Notes: generated from the letters alone by a model not told the origin. 64,000 bases of DNA from Myxocyprinus asiaticus (GCF_019703515.2 NC_059373.1:15450281-15514280); one strand, 5' to 3'. Positions 1-12,948 are shown, counted from the first letter of the stretch. Program-made: numbers and translations.

Positions 1-1532
1 AATTGCGGATTGCTCAGCGGTCTCCTTCGGATCAGTTAGAGTGTTCGGTTGAACACAGAGTAATCTCAACTCGTCCAGCAAGATGGAGATTGTATGGCTA
101 CAGTTTCAAGTCGGACGTTACTTCCTTGTGCCACGAGGTTGCACCTGAGAGCAGCGATGAGCTACGTCTATACTCGGTGAACAAAGTTGCTGGAAGCAAA
201 TCCCGGAAGCATTTCAGAGGTATTTCTACTCCTGATGATGTCATGGTTTGAGGGACGTTCTGTTGTGTGCCTCATCCAATAGGAGTTGAGAGTTCGATCC
301 TTTAGTGAGCAAGGCTTTATGGGATTTGTAGTCTGTTTTGGACTCCCTTTGTTTGATTTTGGTGCGATTTTTATCAGTAAGATTTACGACTTGGTGTGTG
401 GGGGCCTGAGTTAGGTTTTTATGACTGTTTTAGACCTGCCTTTGTCTTCTATCTGAATACATGAGACCCAACATTTGTTTGTTTGTTTGTTTTTTCATCA
501 AGGATTTTGAAAGCCAGTCATTTTATTGATAGAGAGTGCTGCTAACAAAGTTAGGACAGGTGACTGAGATTCTTCCTATCAGAATGTTATCATCTCCTTG
601 ATGTCTAATCAGCACGTGTTACTGCGGTGACAGACATCCCCCCTGTTGGCTGCGAAACATCAGATAGATTTGCAGCCCACTTCATCTTAATTAGCCGAAT
701 GCATTTTTACATAGCCTGCTCCATTTTTCTGCATTAAAGCATGAAAATTCAGAGTGGTCAACAAAAGATCTGTCTCCAGGCTGGAGCAGACTCAGAGCAG
801 CTTACCTCCTAAATGCTAAACACAAGGATATTCGTCATCTTCAGCGTGGTATCACGAACAGAGCCAGAACCAGACCTTCTTTGACTTCTTCTGCAGTGTT
901 GATTCGTCACTTACGTTGTCTTTTTATTTTCAAGGATATTTTGTAGCAGGCGATTTTAGAGCACTTTCATGTAGGACTGGCCATTAAGTTTCACAAAGAG
1001 TGAGTCACTGCACTACACTAGCAAGTATGAGAGCATTAAAAAAGATTTTAATGATGTCTCTCATTTTATTATATTTAATATCATTTAATTTATTAATTTT
1101 CATGTAAAAAATATTTTCATAAAAAATAATTAATTAGTTAATATTGCTGTTTGTTACTTTGTATTGTTATATTGGTACATATAAATTAAAACAATAAAAT
1201 TGTATGCTTCATTATGTTAATTTAATGAAAAATAATGGAAAAAACATGCCTTGATTATTTGTAATTATTAGCTTGGCAAAAATGGTTGCTTGGTTGAAAT
1301 GGTTCCCTTTTAAGCCATATCAGAGTGAATACATTAATATCAAGATATAAAGTTAGTAAATGGACAGAAAGTTATACAATGTATAAAATATAATTGTTTT
1401 AGCTATATACTGTAGGCCGGCTTTACTTTCATGCAGCTCTTATATATGCTTCAATATTCATTGAGCTGACAGAAAGGGATGGGGTGTTAGAACCACGTAG
1501 AGAGGTTTAGTGTTGTGTGTCCAACCATGCTG

Positions 1533-1535
<3 letters not shown>
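1..1535. other. Unassigned AT-rich non-coding DNA
   Basis: I recognise no gene or element here. An open frame at 3-251 (82 codons) runs in from the window edge, has no recognisable domain and no splice or repeat context that would make it a gene. From about 1020 to 1400 the sequence becomes strongly AT-rich with short A and T runs. Confidence 0.4.

Positions 1536-1581
<46 letters not shown>
1536..1581. repeat. (CT)n microsatellite
   Basis: Uninterrupted CT dinucleotide run of about 45 bases. Confidence 0.97.
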
Positions 1582-1586
<5 letters not shown>

Positions 1587-2322
1587 TTACACACCTTTAA
1601 GGAACAGTGTCACATTAGCATCACTTATTTTAGTGCAAAACTCTGCGTCTTATTTACTAACCATCTGCAGTCCAGTTTAACCAAGTGCTAAATGCGCTAA
1701 AATAGTGCTGCGCCCTATTTAAATTAAGTCATTGCAGCCTTTCTATGTAAATTAGGCTTGTTAGAGATTGTGCCTTATTCTCAAAACTCTGCACTATTTA
1801 CCTGGCACAATTAATGTTGCGCTATTATGCTAAACAGAATATTATTTTAAAGGGATATTTTTGTTCATTTTCTGTCAATCATAGCAGTAGCAATTCATCA
1901 AATGATGATCTAATGATGGAGAAGAGCATTATAACAAGGTAAATATCCGGATGACTAGTGCAGTCGAGCGCACTTGCATTTTAAAGAGCCGTTTGATCAG
2001 GAATTGCGCTGAGCAAATTGTGAAGAAAAATAAAATGCAAATTTGCGCCATTCCATGATTTGCATAGTTCCTTTAGTGAACCAGGTGCAAATATAATGCA
2101 AACAGTGCATGTGCAGTGGATATAAAAAGTCTACACACCCCTGTTAAAACAGCAGGTTTTTGTGATGTAAAAAAATTAAACAAAGATAAATCATATCATA
2201 ATTTTTGCACCTTTAATGTAAAAATTACATAATGCCACTGAAAACCAAAGTGACACATTTCAGAGAAAAAAATAATAATAATCTTAGAATAACCTAACTG
2301 CATAAGTGTGCACATCCCTGAA

Positions 2323-3339
2323 CTAATACTTAGTTGAAGCACCCTTTGATTTTATTACAGCACTGAGTATGTTTGGATAAGAGTCTATTAGCTTGGCACA
2401 TCTTGACTTGGGAATATTTTCCCACTCTTCTTTGCAAAAATGTTCCTGATCTGTCAAATTGTGAGGGCATCTCCTGTGTACGGCCCTTTTCAGGTCGTCC
2501 CCACAGATTTTCAATAGGATTCAGGTCCGGGCTCTGGCTGGGCCATTCCAAAACATTAATCTTTTTTTTTGCTGAAGCCATTCTTTTGTTGATTTGGATG
2601 TGTGCTTTGGATCATTTTCATGCTGAAAGGTGAAAGATCTCTTCATTTTCAGATTTCTAGCAGATGCCAGAAGGTTCTGTGCCAAAATTGACTGGTACTT
2701 GGAGTTATTCATGATTCCCTCCACCTTCATTAAAGCCCCAGTTTCCAGCTGAAGAAAAGCAGCCTCAAAGCATGATGCTGCCACCACCATGCTTCACTGT
2801 GGGTATGGTGTTCTTTTGCTGATGTGCGGTGTTGTTTTTGTGCCAAACATACCTTTTACAATTTTGGGCAAAAAGTTCAGTCTTGGTCTCTTCAGACCAT
2901 AACACAACACATTTTTCCACATGGTTTTGGGAGACTGGATAAAGGTTTTTGCAAAGTTTAGCCGGGCTTGGATGTTTTTTTTTTCATCAGAAAATTTCTG
3001 ATGCCCCATAGCCCAGACAGATGAAGAATACGGGAGATAGTTGCCACATGTAGGGAGCAACTAGTACTTGCCAGGAAGAGTTGCAGCTCCTTTAATGTTG
3101 CTGTAGGCCTCTTAACAGCCTCCCTAACCAGTTTTCTCTGTCTTCTCATCAATTTTGGAGGGTCGTCCTGACCTTGATAATGTCACTGTTGTGCCATACT
3201 TTCTCCACTTGTTGATGACTGTCTTCACTGTGTTCCATGGTGTATCTAATGCCTTGGAAAAATAATTGTAGCCCTCACCTGAGCGATACCTTTCAACAAT
3301 GAGATCCCGTTGATGCTTTGTAAGCTCTTTGTGGCCCAT
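2323..3339 (-). pseudogene. Tc1-like transposase pseudogene
   Basis: Read right to left, the start is at 3337-3339 (MGHKELTKHQRDLIVERY), the paired-type DNA-binding region of a Tc1 transposase, followed by an RSGRPSK hinge motif. The reading then moves between all three frames: 3124-3339, 2958-3152, 2794-3060, 2521-2790 and 2323-2581. The catalytic domain is still recognisable from [11 protein letters not shown] (second Asp region) and [13 protein letters not shown] (third catalytic Glu), and the end (KGASTKY) is typical of the family. Several frameshifts and stops make it a clear pseudogene. The family normally cuts and pastes DNA at TA dinucleotides using a DDE triad. Confidence 0.92.
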
Positions 3340-3704
3340 GGCTCTTGTAGTAGCATGCAACCAAGAAGATGTCAGAAAAATCCTAAAAGAACAGCTGAGA
3401 TTTATTTGGAGATAATCAGAGTCACTTCAGGTGAAGACAGGTGTGTACTATTTCACATGAGCTTGATGATTGGTTGATTCTGAACACAGCCACATACCCA
3501 ATTATAAAAGGGTGTGCACACTTATGCAGTTAAGTTATTCTAAGTTTATTATTTTTATTTTATTTTTTCTCTGAAATGTGTCATTTTGGTTTTCAGTGGC
3601 AATGCATATGTTGTAATTTTACATTAAAGGTGCAAAAAGTCTGATATGATTTATCTTTGTTTCATTTTTTACATCACAAAAACCTGCTGTTTTAACAGGG
3701 GTGG

Positions 3705-4093
3705 TGTCAGGGTTGTATGTGTTTTTGTTCCATGCCATGTTAGTTCCTGTTTCCTTGTCATGTGATCTTGTCTTGTTTTTCCCATGTTCTTGTGTCTTGC
3801 CCTCATTGGTTCACTGTTTCATTAGGTTGTTAGCAGTCTTGTTATCTTGTTTAGAGTTCTAAGTGTTCATTGGTTTTCAATGACATGTGTTCTCCCTTGT
3901 CCAAGTATTTAACCCTCATGTTTGCATTGTCCATTGTTGAGTATTGTTAATGTAACGTTGTTTGGTAGTCAAGTCTCATTTAGTCAAGTTTATGTTTTGG
4001 TTCACGTTTGAAAGCACTGTAAATAAACTGCACTTGGGATCATCGCACTTCATCATCGTCTCTTCGTTTACCTTGTTGCCAGCCCACGTTACA
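3705..4093 (+). mobile_element. Possible solo LTR inside a Tc1 terminal repeat
   Basis: A 389-base block beginning TGTCAGGG and ending CGTTACA interrupts a terminal repeat that is continuous at the left end of the same Tc1 element. It has the TG...CA ends of an LTR, a TATA-like GTATTTAAC near 3904 and an AATAAA at about 4022 near its 3' end. Flanks read GGTGG and GGTGT, compatible with a 4-5 base target duplication. No internal retroelement coding sequence is present, so a solo LTR left by LTR-LTR recombination fits best. A non-LTR origin for the block is possible. Confidence 0.6.
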
Positions 4094-4119
4094 GGTGTGT
4101 AGACTTTTTATATCCACTG

Positions 4120-4829
4120 TAAATAAACACTGCTATTAGCGTGTGCAATCTTAGTTAGTGAATTACCCCCTCAATCTCTCGTCACCAGTTGTGGATATTG
4201 ACTGGATTCCAGCACTTTCTAAAGCCTCCCCCCTCGCACATAGTGCCTAAAATGGGCCTGTGTTTAATGGTTTACTCTCCTCCAGAGGGTTTGTTGAGGA
4301 AAGTTAATGGGAAGTGTGGCTTTTTTGGCTCAAACTAGAGAGAGAAGAGGGGAGAGACAGGAAAAAGATAAAAAGAGAAAGACATAAAGGAAGACAGGGA
4401 GAAGAAAAAAAGAGGATAGAGGATTAAGGTAGTTACATACAGCCACTCCACCCAGAGCAAGATTATCCTGCCTGCTTCAAACCTGGCACACAACACTAAC
4501 CACTTATCTGTCAATATTGTTGTTCTAGAAATTAGAATTTGGATTAAAGTATGGAAATGTGTGGATTTGCGACTGTGAAAAAAACCTGTCATATAAACAT
4601 ATAATAAACATTTTGCATGTATGAGTGAGACAGAGAAACAGTAGGAAATTAGAACTGCAGTTCACCTTTTAAGAACCTAGAAAGTAAGTTTTACAGCACG
4701 ATGACATAGAACAGCCCTTTAAATCACACAATGAAATTTTATTCTCTAGTTCTTTTGAAAACCATCTGTGTAGTGGTTCAAGAACCCAGAAACCAAGACA
4801 TATTTATGGAACTGATAACCAATGCAAAT
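4120..4829. other. Unassigned non-coding DNA
   Basis: No recognisable gene or element. It contains a purine-rich stretch at about 4338-4425 (GA-rich), whose reverse strand gives a low-complexity open frame that I do not consider real. Confidence 0.4.
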
Positions 4830-5487
4830 TGAAAATTCTCTCATCATTTACTCACCCTTATGCCATCCCAGATGTGTAAGACTTTTTTTCTTGTGCAGAA
4901 CACAAATGAAGATTTTTAAAAGAATATTTCAGCTCTTTTGGTCCATACATTGCTAGTGAATGGGTGCCAAATTTTGAAGCTCAAAAATCACATTAAAAGG
5001 CAGCATGCATATGACTCCAGTGTTTTAATCCATATCTTCAGAAGTGATATTGTGGGTGTGGGTGAGAAACAGTACAATATTTGTCAATTTTTGCTAGAAA
5101 TTCTTCTCCTTGCCCAGTAGGGGGCGATATGCATGAAGAATGTGAATCACCAAAAACACAAGAAGAATGTGATAGTGAAAGTTAAAGTGGAGACTGACTG
5201 AGCAGGGAGGAAAATGGACTTAAATATTGATCTGTTTCTCACCCACACCTATCAAATCGCTTCTGACGTAATAGATTTAACCACTGGAGTCTGATATTTG
5301 GTATATAACTGATATTTGGAGCTTCAGAATTTTGGCACCCATTCACTTGCATTGTATGGACCAAAAGAGCTGAGAAATATTTCTAAAAATCTTCATTTGT
5401 GTTCTGCTGATGAAAGAAAGTCACACACTGGGATGGCATAAGGGTGAGTAAATGATGAGAAAAATTTTTGGGTGAACTATTCCTTGA
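4830..5487. mobile_element. Long palindromic (foldback) MITE
   Basis: The left arm (TCTCATCATTTACTCACC...ATGCCATCCCAGATGTG, about 4838-4880) reappears inverted on the right (GGGATGGCATAAGGGTGAG...GATGAG, about 5430-5460). The inner arms also pair: GTGGGTGTGGGTGAGAAACAG near 5050 against CTGTTTCTCACCCACACC near 5230. The centre holds a motif around CCCAGTAGGGGGCGATATGC. The right end reads TTTTTGGGTGAACTATTCC; the left end has lost its outermost bases and flanking TTAA. There is no coding capacity, so it would depend on a transposase from elsewhere. The same arm family occurs at 51877-52110. Confidence 0.85.
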
Positions 5488-6479
5488 ACTTACAATAATA
5501 AGGAATCTTCAAAGGACAGTATAGCTAGCTCAAGAACCCAATACAATGAAAATGGTTCTTAGAATGGGTTTTGTGCTGAAGCTAAGGTGCTTCCGTAGAA
5601 GAACTTTTATTTTTAAGAACGTAGGGTTCAAATATTATATAGTACAACTTTGAGATAACAGGATCAATACATTTCCGGATGTTAAAACATTGACTTGATT
5701 TGTTTTCTGCTATGTCTGTGGAAGCTTGTGTATCTAGCCTCCTATCCTGTTCCTCTGTGTCTTTTAGATAACTACATTTCATTCCAGCTTACACTGGATC
5801 CTTGCACCATTCCTTGTTCTCAACCCAAGCAACTGAGTCATGGTCACTTGTGCCCTCCTCTCTCTGTCTCTCTCTCTCTTCATCACACAAAAACCGAAAG
5901 AGATGCTGTGAAAGAGGCTGGCTAGAAGAGGCGACAAGACCTCTGGGGAAATACAAAGCAATATCGTGAGCATCCGGTTCATCCGCACTGCCCCTCACAA
6001 TTACAATGCATCTGACAAAGATATTGGGCCCAGATCCCCTGCCATTTCAGCTGGTAGGCCCATCTGTCAGGGGCAGGATTTCACAAAAAAAGTGACCCCA
6101 AATTATATTACCACTTCCTTACTGAAAAAGAATGTCAGGCAGACAACTCACTGACTAACAGTATAGTGTGTGGAGGAAGAGAGGAATGGTGGAGAGGAGA
6201 CGGACCAGGGCTGTGAAAATACAATGGCTAGGAAAGTTTAGCTGATAGAGAATGCAGACAGAGGCAAGTTGAAGAGTACAGTATAGTCCTGCTGCCTTAT
6301 TAATGATTATACTGTGGAAGTCACAGATTTTGACAGAATTCACAAATTTTTGTTTTATTGCTCTGTTTCTTATATTGTTATGTAGATCAATGTCTTTGTT
6401 TGGTCATGTTTTATTGAAAAATTTATGGAATTTTTCAGGAGCTATATCCAAAGATGTCAACACATTCTGAATTACGATC
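5488..6479. other. Unassigned non-coding DNA
   Basis: There are small open frames at 5695-5925 and 5966-6154 but no domain, codon signature or convincing exon structure. A short CT-rich run lies at about 5855-5882. Confidence 0.4.
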
Positions 6480-6494
6480 ATACAGTATTATCAG

Positions 6495-6590
6495 ATTTAG
6501 GGATGTAAATTTTCATAATCGATCGTTGTGGAAATTAACGATCAATTAATCGATTAATCATTAACATTGATATCGCAAAATGCACATGGA
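6495..6590. repeat. AATCGATTAATC-rich fragment, possible hAT-like remnant
   Basis: Contains GGGATGTAAATTTTCATAATCG followed by repeated CGAT/ATTAATCG motifs. This style of end is common in dispersed fish hAT-like elements, but no second end or target duplication was found. Confidence 0.35.
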
Positions 6591-7869
6591 GGACTCCAAA
6601 TAATATGTGCCTGTAGCCTACAGTTTAAATATAATTTAAATGAATACACTTAAGAAATGCAAGTATTGTCATTTTCCTCTTAAAATATTCTTAGTTCAGT
6701 GTACAGTATTTAAATACATTTAGGCTATGTTTAGTTTGAATTCGGGAATTGTTTAATTACTGTTAATGAAATACTGTTAGTAGTAACTTCTATCTTAATA
6801 TACTTAATATATATAATTTGTATACATATTTCAGTTCATTAAAACGTCACGTTGTGGATTGTAGGATATTTTGGATCTTTGGACTTTTTTTTTTATTAGA
6901 AATTTAGTCAAATCATTACACATTGCGTAAACACAGTGCATAATATAGGCTACCACTTCTTTGGTGATAGTGTGATGTCAGCTGAATGTACCTTCATGCT
7001 TTCGCGACAATCTCTGACTTAATTGTAGGTTGGAATGAAACAAGGAGATCAACAGCCCTTGTTGTCATGTTGTACTTTAACACACTATCAAGGTGTGTGC
7101 AGAAAACTTTAATGTTCATTTATAGAGAAACGCTCCAACATTGTTTACATTGAGCCTGCTTCATCTCTGATCTGATCCGCCATTTTTTTTTTTTTTTGTG
7201 AATTTACAGTAACCACAAAATTAACTATGTTTTCTATATTACCACCATATTACTGTACTAACAACACCATTGTAAATTGCATTAAAACTATGGATTCTGC
7301 CAAAGAACATGGTTACTACAATATTAGTAATACAGTGATGACACGCCTTCGGATTTCAAACCCTTCTCTGCACTCCCCGACATTCACCATACCCAAATCA
7401 CTGTGATGAAATCGACATTTATATTCATTTTTATCTATTATTTTAAGTAGTATTTAAGGAAATATTAAGAGTGGAAGCAGGAAATCAGATGGGAAAAAGA
7501 GTGGGACAAAATGTGGATTTGAACCGCAGTCGCTAGGTCAACAGTACACATTCACACACCGTCTTTGCACCATACACCACTGCAGCGAAAACTATGGGTT
7601 AGTTTGTCATATATTTATGTGTTTCCACCAGACAATTGGGGTGCAAATAGATGGCTTGTGTGGCAGATGCTATTTACACAGGGGTGCAAATAGGCTCTCT
7701 GTAAATCAAATGCACTTATCTAAACCATCCTCTCTCTTTGCGTCGGGAAGTCCAAATTATTTAAATGAGTTGGTTCGTTTGGAACTTATACAATATGTAG
7801 CATTGGAAAGTCCATTCATCTTTGTCAGTCAATTTGTTTGGACAGAGTATGAATGTATTTTTCTGTCTA
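6591..7869. other. Unassigned AT-rich non-coding DNA
   Basis: No gene recognised. It includes a T run at about 7183-7197. The open frame at 7617-7910 runs straight into the L2-like tail and has no recognisable domain. Confidence 0.4.
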
Positions 7870-7995
7870 TGTGTTGGCCCTGTGATGGATTGCACATCTG
7901 TTCAGGGTGATTCCATGCCTTTGGCTTGAGGTAGCTGGGATAGGCTCCAGCACCCCCTTGAACCTTGTTCGGATAATTGGGTATAAGAAAATGTA
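7870..7995 (+). repeat. L2-like LINE 3' tail fragment
   Basis: The stretch from CCTGTGATGGATTGCAC through AGCTGGGATAGGCTCCAGC to GGATAATTGGGTATAAG resembles the conserved 3' tail of fish L2-clade LINEs and the SINEs that borrow it. In the family the tail is recognised by the reverse transcriptase. There is no upstream ORF, so this is a severely 5'-truncated insertion or a SINE tail. The target duplication was not identified. Confidence 0.65.
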
Positions 7996-9830
7996 TTTAT
8001 TTGTTCAGACAGATCATGTACAGTAAATGAACTAGTTCAAATAGATGATTCACCGATTCACTTGAGCTCCTGTGCTGAAGTCAGTTTGTTTCGTTTTTGA
8101 AGCGAAATATTTTGTTGTTTATAACTGTGTTTTCAATTTATTTAAAATAGTGTGGTTTCTAGTTTTGTTTGTTGTGTTTATTATAATTGTAAATGTTCCA
8201 TTGAATGTTGCCACTCAAATTAAGATGTACTGTACTTTGTTTTTGTGCCACACATTACTGTTCTGTATCTGAACAGTATTTATGTGGCATAAAAGCAATA
8301 AATATCTTAAGTATATAACTATATTTAAGGCGCTATTATAAGTATAACTATATTTATACAGACTAAACTATATATTTATAGAAATTCTGATTGCAGAATT
8401 AAATATCATCGGATAGTTCTATATTTACAAAGATTGGAAGAGACAGACAAGAACGTGCATATTCACAAGCCCTTCTTTAGCGACTATGCTGAGCTGTGAT
8501 TTCAAAGGCAGCAGGCAGGGGAAAATATCCATTTCAGTTCACATTTCAGGCTTTAAGGAGCCATGGCAAACCTGGAGTCACTGGCAAAACATTTTTAATT
8601 TTTTTGAAATATTTGTTTGTTTATTGCAAAAAGTCTTATTTCGTCAGAATAAATGGCTACTTTTGAATGTCTGTCAATGGACAAATATGTTTCATGGCAG
8701 CAGAATCGTGTAGTTACGGCATCTACTAGGAGGGGCTAACTGTCCATGCTAACAGGCCAAACCACATCATCTTGTGCCAACCAGCCAAACCTTTACCACC
8801 TGGTTAGGACATGGTGTATGCCAGCTCAGAAATTCCTTGTCTGCTCTGGATGTCTTGATTAAGTATTAAAGAGTCTATATTAGCTGACTTCTTTATGTTC
8901 ACCATATAACTCCATCATTAAATAAAAGTCAGTAATTACTGAGAAAGGCTTTTGCCGTTTTAAGAACATTAAATTAAAACATTCTGGTTACATCAGTCTG
9001 ACTGATTCATGAGCAGGTTAGGAGTGGTGTGCAGACCATTCTCCACCAAGAGCTCCTCGTCTTTGTACCCTCAAATAGAGGCCAAAGATCACTGATACAG
9101 TCCCCTGTTCTGAGAGTTTTGAAGCAGGACTACTGATCTAGAATCAGATTCCCTCACTGTAGTTCCTGATTTAGAAATACAGGCTTCAGGCAGTCTTTCC
9201 ATTCCCTCTGACTTCCTCTTTGCAGTAACAATGGACTTTCACACTGGATCTGCTGCTGGTGGGTCTCCAGAGACACTGGTGGGGTGGCATAGATGGGTAA
9301 TGGGTAATTTTAAGGTGTCCATATAACTCAGTGTGTACAATGCAGTACCAAACATTCAAGATTAAATTTAGTGAGTTTCATGAAGGTGAATTGAAGGTCT
9401 GCTTGCACCACCTGCTCAAAAACAGCCCATGAGAGACTAATGGAGAACAAATACTTATGAAGTAGTTTGTCTTCTCCTACTTTTATGTTCCCAAAGCAAA
9501 GTCTGTGATTGTCTACCTTTTGGGACACAGAACCAACAAAATATAGCTTAAGCGAATTTGATTATGGCAAGCATCAACAATATTTTTAACCTATGGGAGG
9601 GATTTAAAAAAAATACAAACTTTTTACTCTCTGCAGAATAGTAAGATCAGGTTTAAAATGTGTCTGATTACAAGTTATTTTTTTTTAAAGAAGTATGCAG
9701 TACATGAATTTCATTATGCATTGGCTTAAAAACATAGAAGTGTGTTCTCTCTAATGGTTTGGTGCATTGCTTCAAGCAACATTTCATGTATTTAAAACAA
9801 ACACATCAATCAAATCTAAATGTCTCTGGT
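7996..9830. other. Unassigned non-coding DNA
   Basis: No gene or element recognised. Small frames at 8072-8272, 8486-8713 and 9328-9528 have no domain support. Confidence 0.4.
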
Positions 9831-9834
9831 TTCA

Positions 9835-10140
9835 CATGTAACCTCGATTTCCTGAGATGAAGGGAACGAGACATTGCTGTAAGCAAGTATCCTTCTACAC
9901 GACCTTGTTGAAAGCCTTATACAGTCACGCCAATCCTCTGATTGGCAATGGTGTCTGAGCCCTGCCCCAGTAGGCATGCCGTCGGCCTATATAAGTGGGT
10001 GCTCAGTCACCATTTCTTCAGAATTTTCTGACTGAGGGACAAGAGTGAGTCACTCGTATTATGAAACTCTGAAGTAGTAGAGCGGTGAGATTTTGCAATG
10101 TCTCGTTCCCTTCATCTCAGGGAACCGAGGTTACATGTGT
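9835..10140. repeat. DIRS 3' inverted terminal repeat and internal complementary region
   Basis: A segment at 9835-9878 (CATGTAACCTCG...GAACGAGACATTG) is repeated in inverted form at 10097-10138 (CAATGTCTCGTTCCC...CGAGGTTACATG). The arms of about 42 bases surround a spacer of about 220 bases. This matches the DIRS design in which an internal region is complementary to the outer ends of both terminal repeats and is used to close the circular intermediate. The spacer includes GGCCTATATAAGTGGG, a TATA-type promoter reading rightward. Confidence 0.85.
9994..10004 (+). promoter_or_regulatory. TATA-like box in DIRS 3' terminal repeat
   Basis: CCTATATAAGT, about 40 bases downstream of GATTGGCAATGG, a CCAAT-type motif on the reverse strand. 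The matching copy on the opposite strand is at about 16604-16614 in the 5' repeat, so the two repeats could fire toward each other. Activity is not demonstrable from sequence. Confidence 0.5.
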
Positions 10141-10722
10141 AACCGGAGACGTTCCCTTTCGATTCAGTTCACTCGACATTGCTGTAAGCACTATGTGCAA
10201 TGATGTTCCATCACGCTGCACTACGTTACATTACACTCCCAGAGTTATAACACTAAATAGAGATATCCATAGGGAGTCACAGGCCGATGACTTATAAGTC
10301 ATATTAAAGTGTATATTAATAGCCCCACGTGGCGGACGCCAGATGGAAATGAACGTAGTCTGGGATCTATATGAACCATATAGATATACAGTACTGTGAA
10401 AAAGTATTTGCCCCCATCCTGATTTCTTATTTATTAATTTTTTGTGCATATCTCATACTAAATTGTTTTAACAAAATCTGACATAAAACAAAGGCAATCT
10501 GAGTAATCCAAAATACAATTTTTAAATGATAATGTTATTTATTAAAGCAAAAAAGTTATCCAATACCAGCTGGGCCTGTGTGAAAAAGTATTTGCCCCCC
10601 TTAGTTACTAAATCCCCAAATCTTCTTTAATGGGGTTCAGCCCTGTTCAATCAAATCAACACCTAAATAGAACTTTATCAGCAGTATGAAGTTGGCTAAA
10701 AGGTCTCACCCAGTAGCACACT

Positions 10723-11365
<643 letters not shown>

Positions 11366-11419
11366 CATGGGTGATATAGGTGTTGGATAATTTTTTTGCT
11401 TGAATAAAAAAAATATATA

Positions 11420-12948
11420 CAGTTGTGCTCAAAAGTTTGCATACCCTTGGAGAATTGGTAATATATGTACCATTTTTAAAGAAAACATGAGTGAGCAGGC
11501 AAAACACATTTATTTTATTTCTTATGGGATTCATATTCAACTGTAGGTTATAACAGAATGGCACAATCATAAAACAAAACTTGGCAACAAAGAAAAAAAT
11601 GAAATGACCCCTGTTCAAAAGTCTGCATACCCTTAGTTCTTAATACTGTGTATTGCCCCCTTTAGCATCAATGACAGCGTGCAGTGTTTTGTAATAGTTG
11701 TCTATGAGGCCCCAAATTCTTGCAGGTGGTATAGCTGCCCATTCGTCTCTGGAAAATGCCTCCAGGTCATGCATAGTCTTTGTTTGTCTTGCATGAACCG
11801 CACATTTTGAGAGCTTCCCAGAGTGGCTCGATGATATTAAGGTCAGGAGACTGTGATGGCCACCCCAGAACCTTCACCTTTTTCTGCTGTAACCACTGGA
11901 GGGTCAACTTGGCCTTGTGCTTAGGGTCATTGTCGTGCTGGAAAGTCCAAGTGTGTCCCATGCACAGCTTTCGTGCAGAAGAATGCAAATTGTCTGTGAG
12001 TATTTTCTGATAACATGCTGCATTCATCTTGCCATCAATTTTCACAAGATTCCCCGTGCCTTTAGAACTCACACCCCCCCAAAACATCAGTGAGCCACCA
12101 CCATGCTTCCAGTGGGGATGGTATTCTTTTCACTATAGGCATTGTTGATCCCTTTCCAAACATAGCTCTTATGGTTGTGACCATAAAGCTGTATTTTGGT
12201 CTCGTCACTCCAAATTACAGTTGCCAGAAGCTGTGAGGCATGTCAAGGTGTAGTCGGGCATATTGTAACTGGGCTTTTTTGTGGCACTGGCACAGTAAAG
12301 GCTTCTTTCTGGCAGCTCGACCATGCAGCTCATTTTTGTTCAAGTATCATCGTATTGTGCTCCTTGAAACAACCACAACGTCTTTTTCCAGAGCAGCCTG
12401 TATTTCTCCTGAGGTTACCTGTGGGTTTTTATTTGTATCCCGATGAATTCTTCTGGCAGTTGTGGCTGAAATCTTTCTTGGTCTACCTGACCTTGTCTTG
12501 GTATCAAGAGATCCCTGAATTTTCCACTTTTTAATAAGTGATTGAACAGTACTGACTGGCATTTTCAAGGCTTTGGATATCTTTTTATATCCTTTTCCAT
12601 CTTTATAAAGTTCCATTACCTTGTTACGCAGGTCTTTTGACAGTTCTTTTCTGCTCCCCATGGCTCAGTATCTAGCCTGCTCAGTGCATCCACGTGAGAG
12701 CTAACAAACTCATTGACTATTTATACACAGACACTGATTGCAATTTAAAAAGCCACAGGTGTGGGAAATTAACCTTTAATTGCCATTTAAACCTGTGTGT
12801 GTCACCTTGTGTGTCTGTAACAAGGCCAAACATTCAAGGGTATGTAAACTTTTGATCAGGGCCATTTGGGTGATTTCTGTTATCATTATGATTTAAAAAG
12901 GAGCCAAACAACGGTGTCATAATAAATGGCTTCATATGATCACTATCC
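11420..12948 (-). mobile_element. Second Tc1-like transposon nested inside the first
   Basis: The left end CAGTTGTGCTCAAAAGTTTGCATACCC follows TA (11418-11419). A subterminal copy of the same repeat (GTTCAAAAGTCTGCATACCC) sits near 11613, and an inverse copy (GGGTATGTAAACTTTTGATCAGGG) near 12838. The outer right end is missing: after CATATGATCACTATCC (about 12948) the sequence returns to the 3' region of the enclosing Tc1. This is the youngest layer of a DIRS > Tc1 > Tc1 nest. Confidence 0.88.
11660..12661 (-). pseudogene. Tc1-like transposase pseudogene
   Basis: The start codon is at 12659-12661. The frame 12347-12661 gives MGSRKELSKDLRNKVMELY, a helix-turn-helix domain and RSGRPRK hinge. 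The middle is frameshifted. The frame 11767-12087 gives MFWGGVSSKGTGN, then QHDNDPKHKAKL (second Asp) and SQSPDLNIIEPLW (third Glu). Full-length relatives are about 340 residues; this copy is interrupted at least twice and inactive. Confidence 0.9.

Larger units (their letters stand above)
2114..4119 (-). mobile_element. Tc1-like DNA transposon, interrupted by a possible solo LTR
   Basis: The left end begins CAGTGGATATAAAAAGTC and the right end is its inverse (GACTTTTTATATCCACTG, ending at 4119), followed by TA; the left flanking TA is mutated to TG. Long terminal repeats of about 200 bases surround a broken minus-strand transposase. The right terminal repeat is split by foreign DNA at about 3705-4093, so the original element was about 1.6 kb, the usual Tc1 size. 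Without its transposase frame or a contiguous right repeat it is not autonomous. Confidence 0.93.

Noticed and set aside
5695..5998. Overlapping open frames on both strands near a splice-like motif
   Set aside because: CT-rich run explains part of the openness; no domain and no second exon.
12196..12534. Plus-strand frame of 112 codons
   Set aside because: Shadow of the minus-strand Tc1 transposase in the same place.
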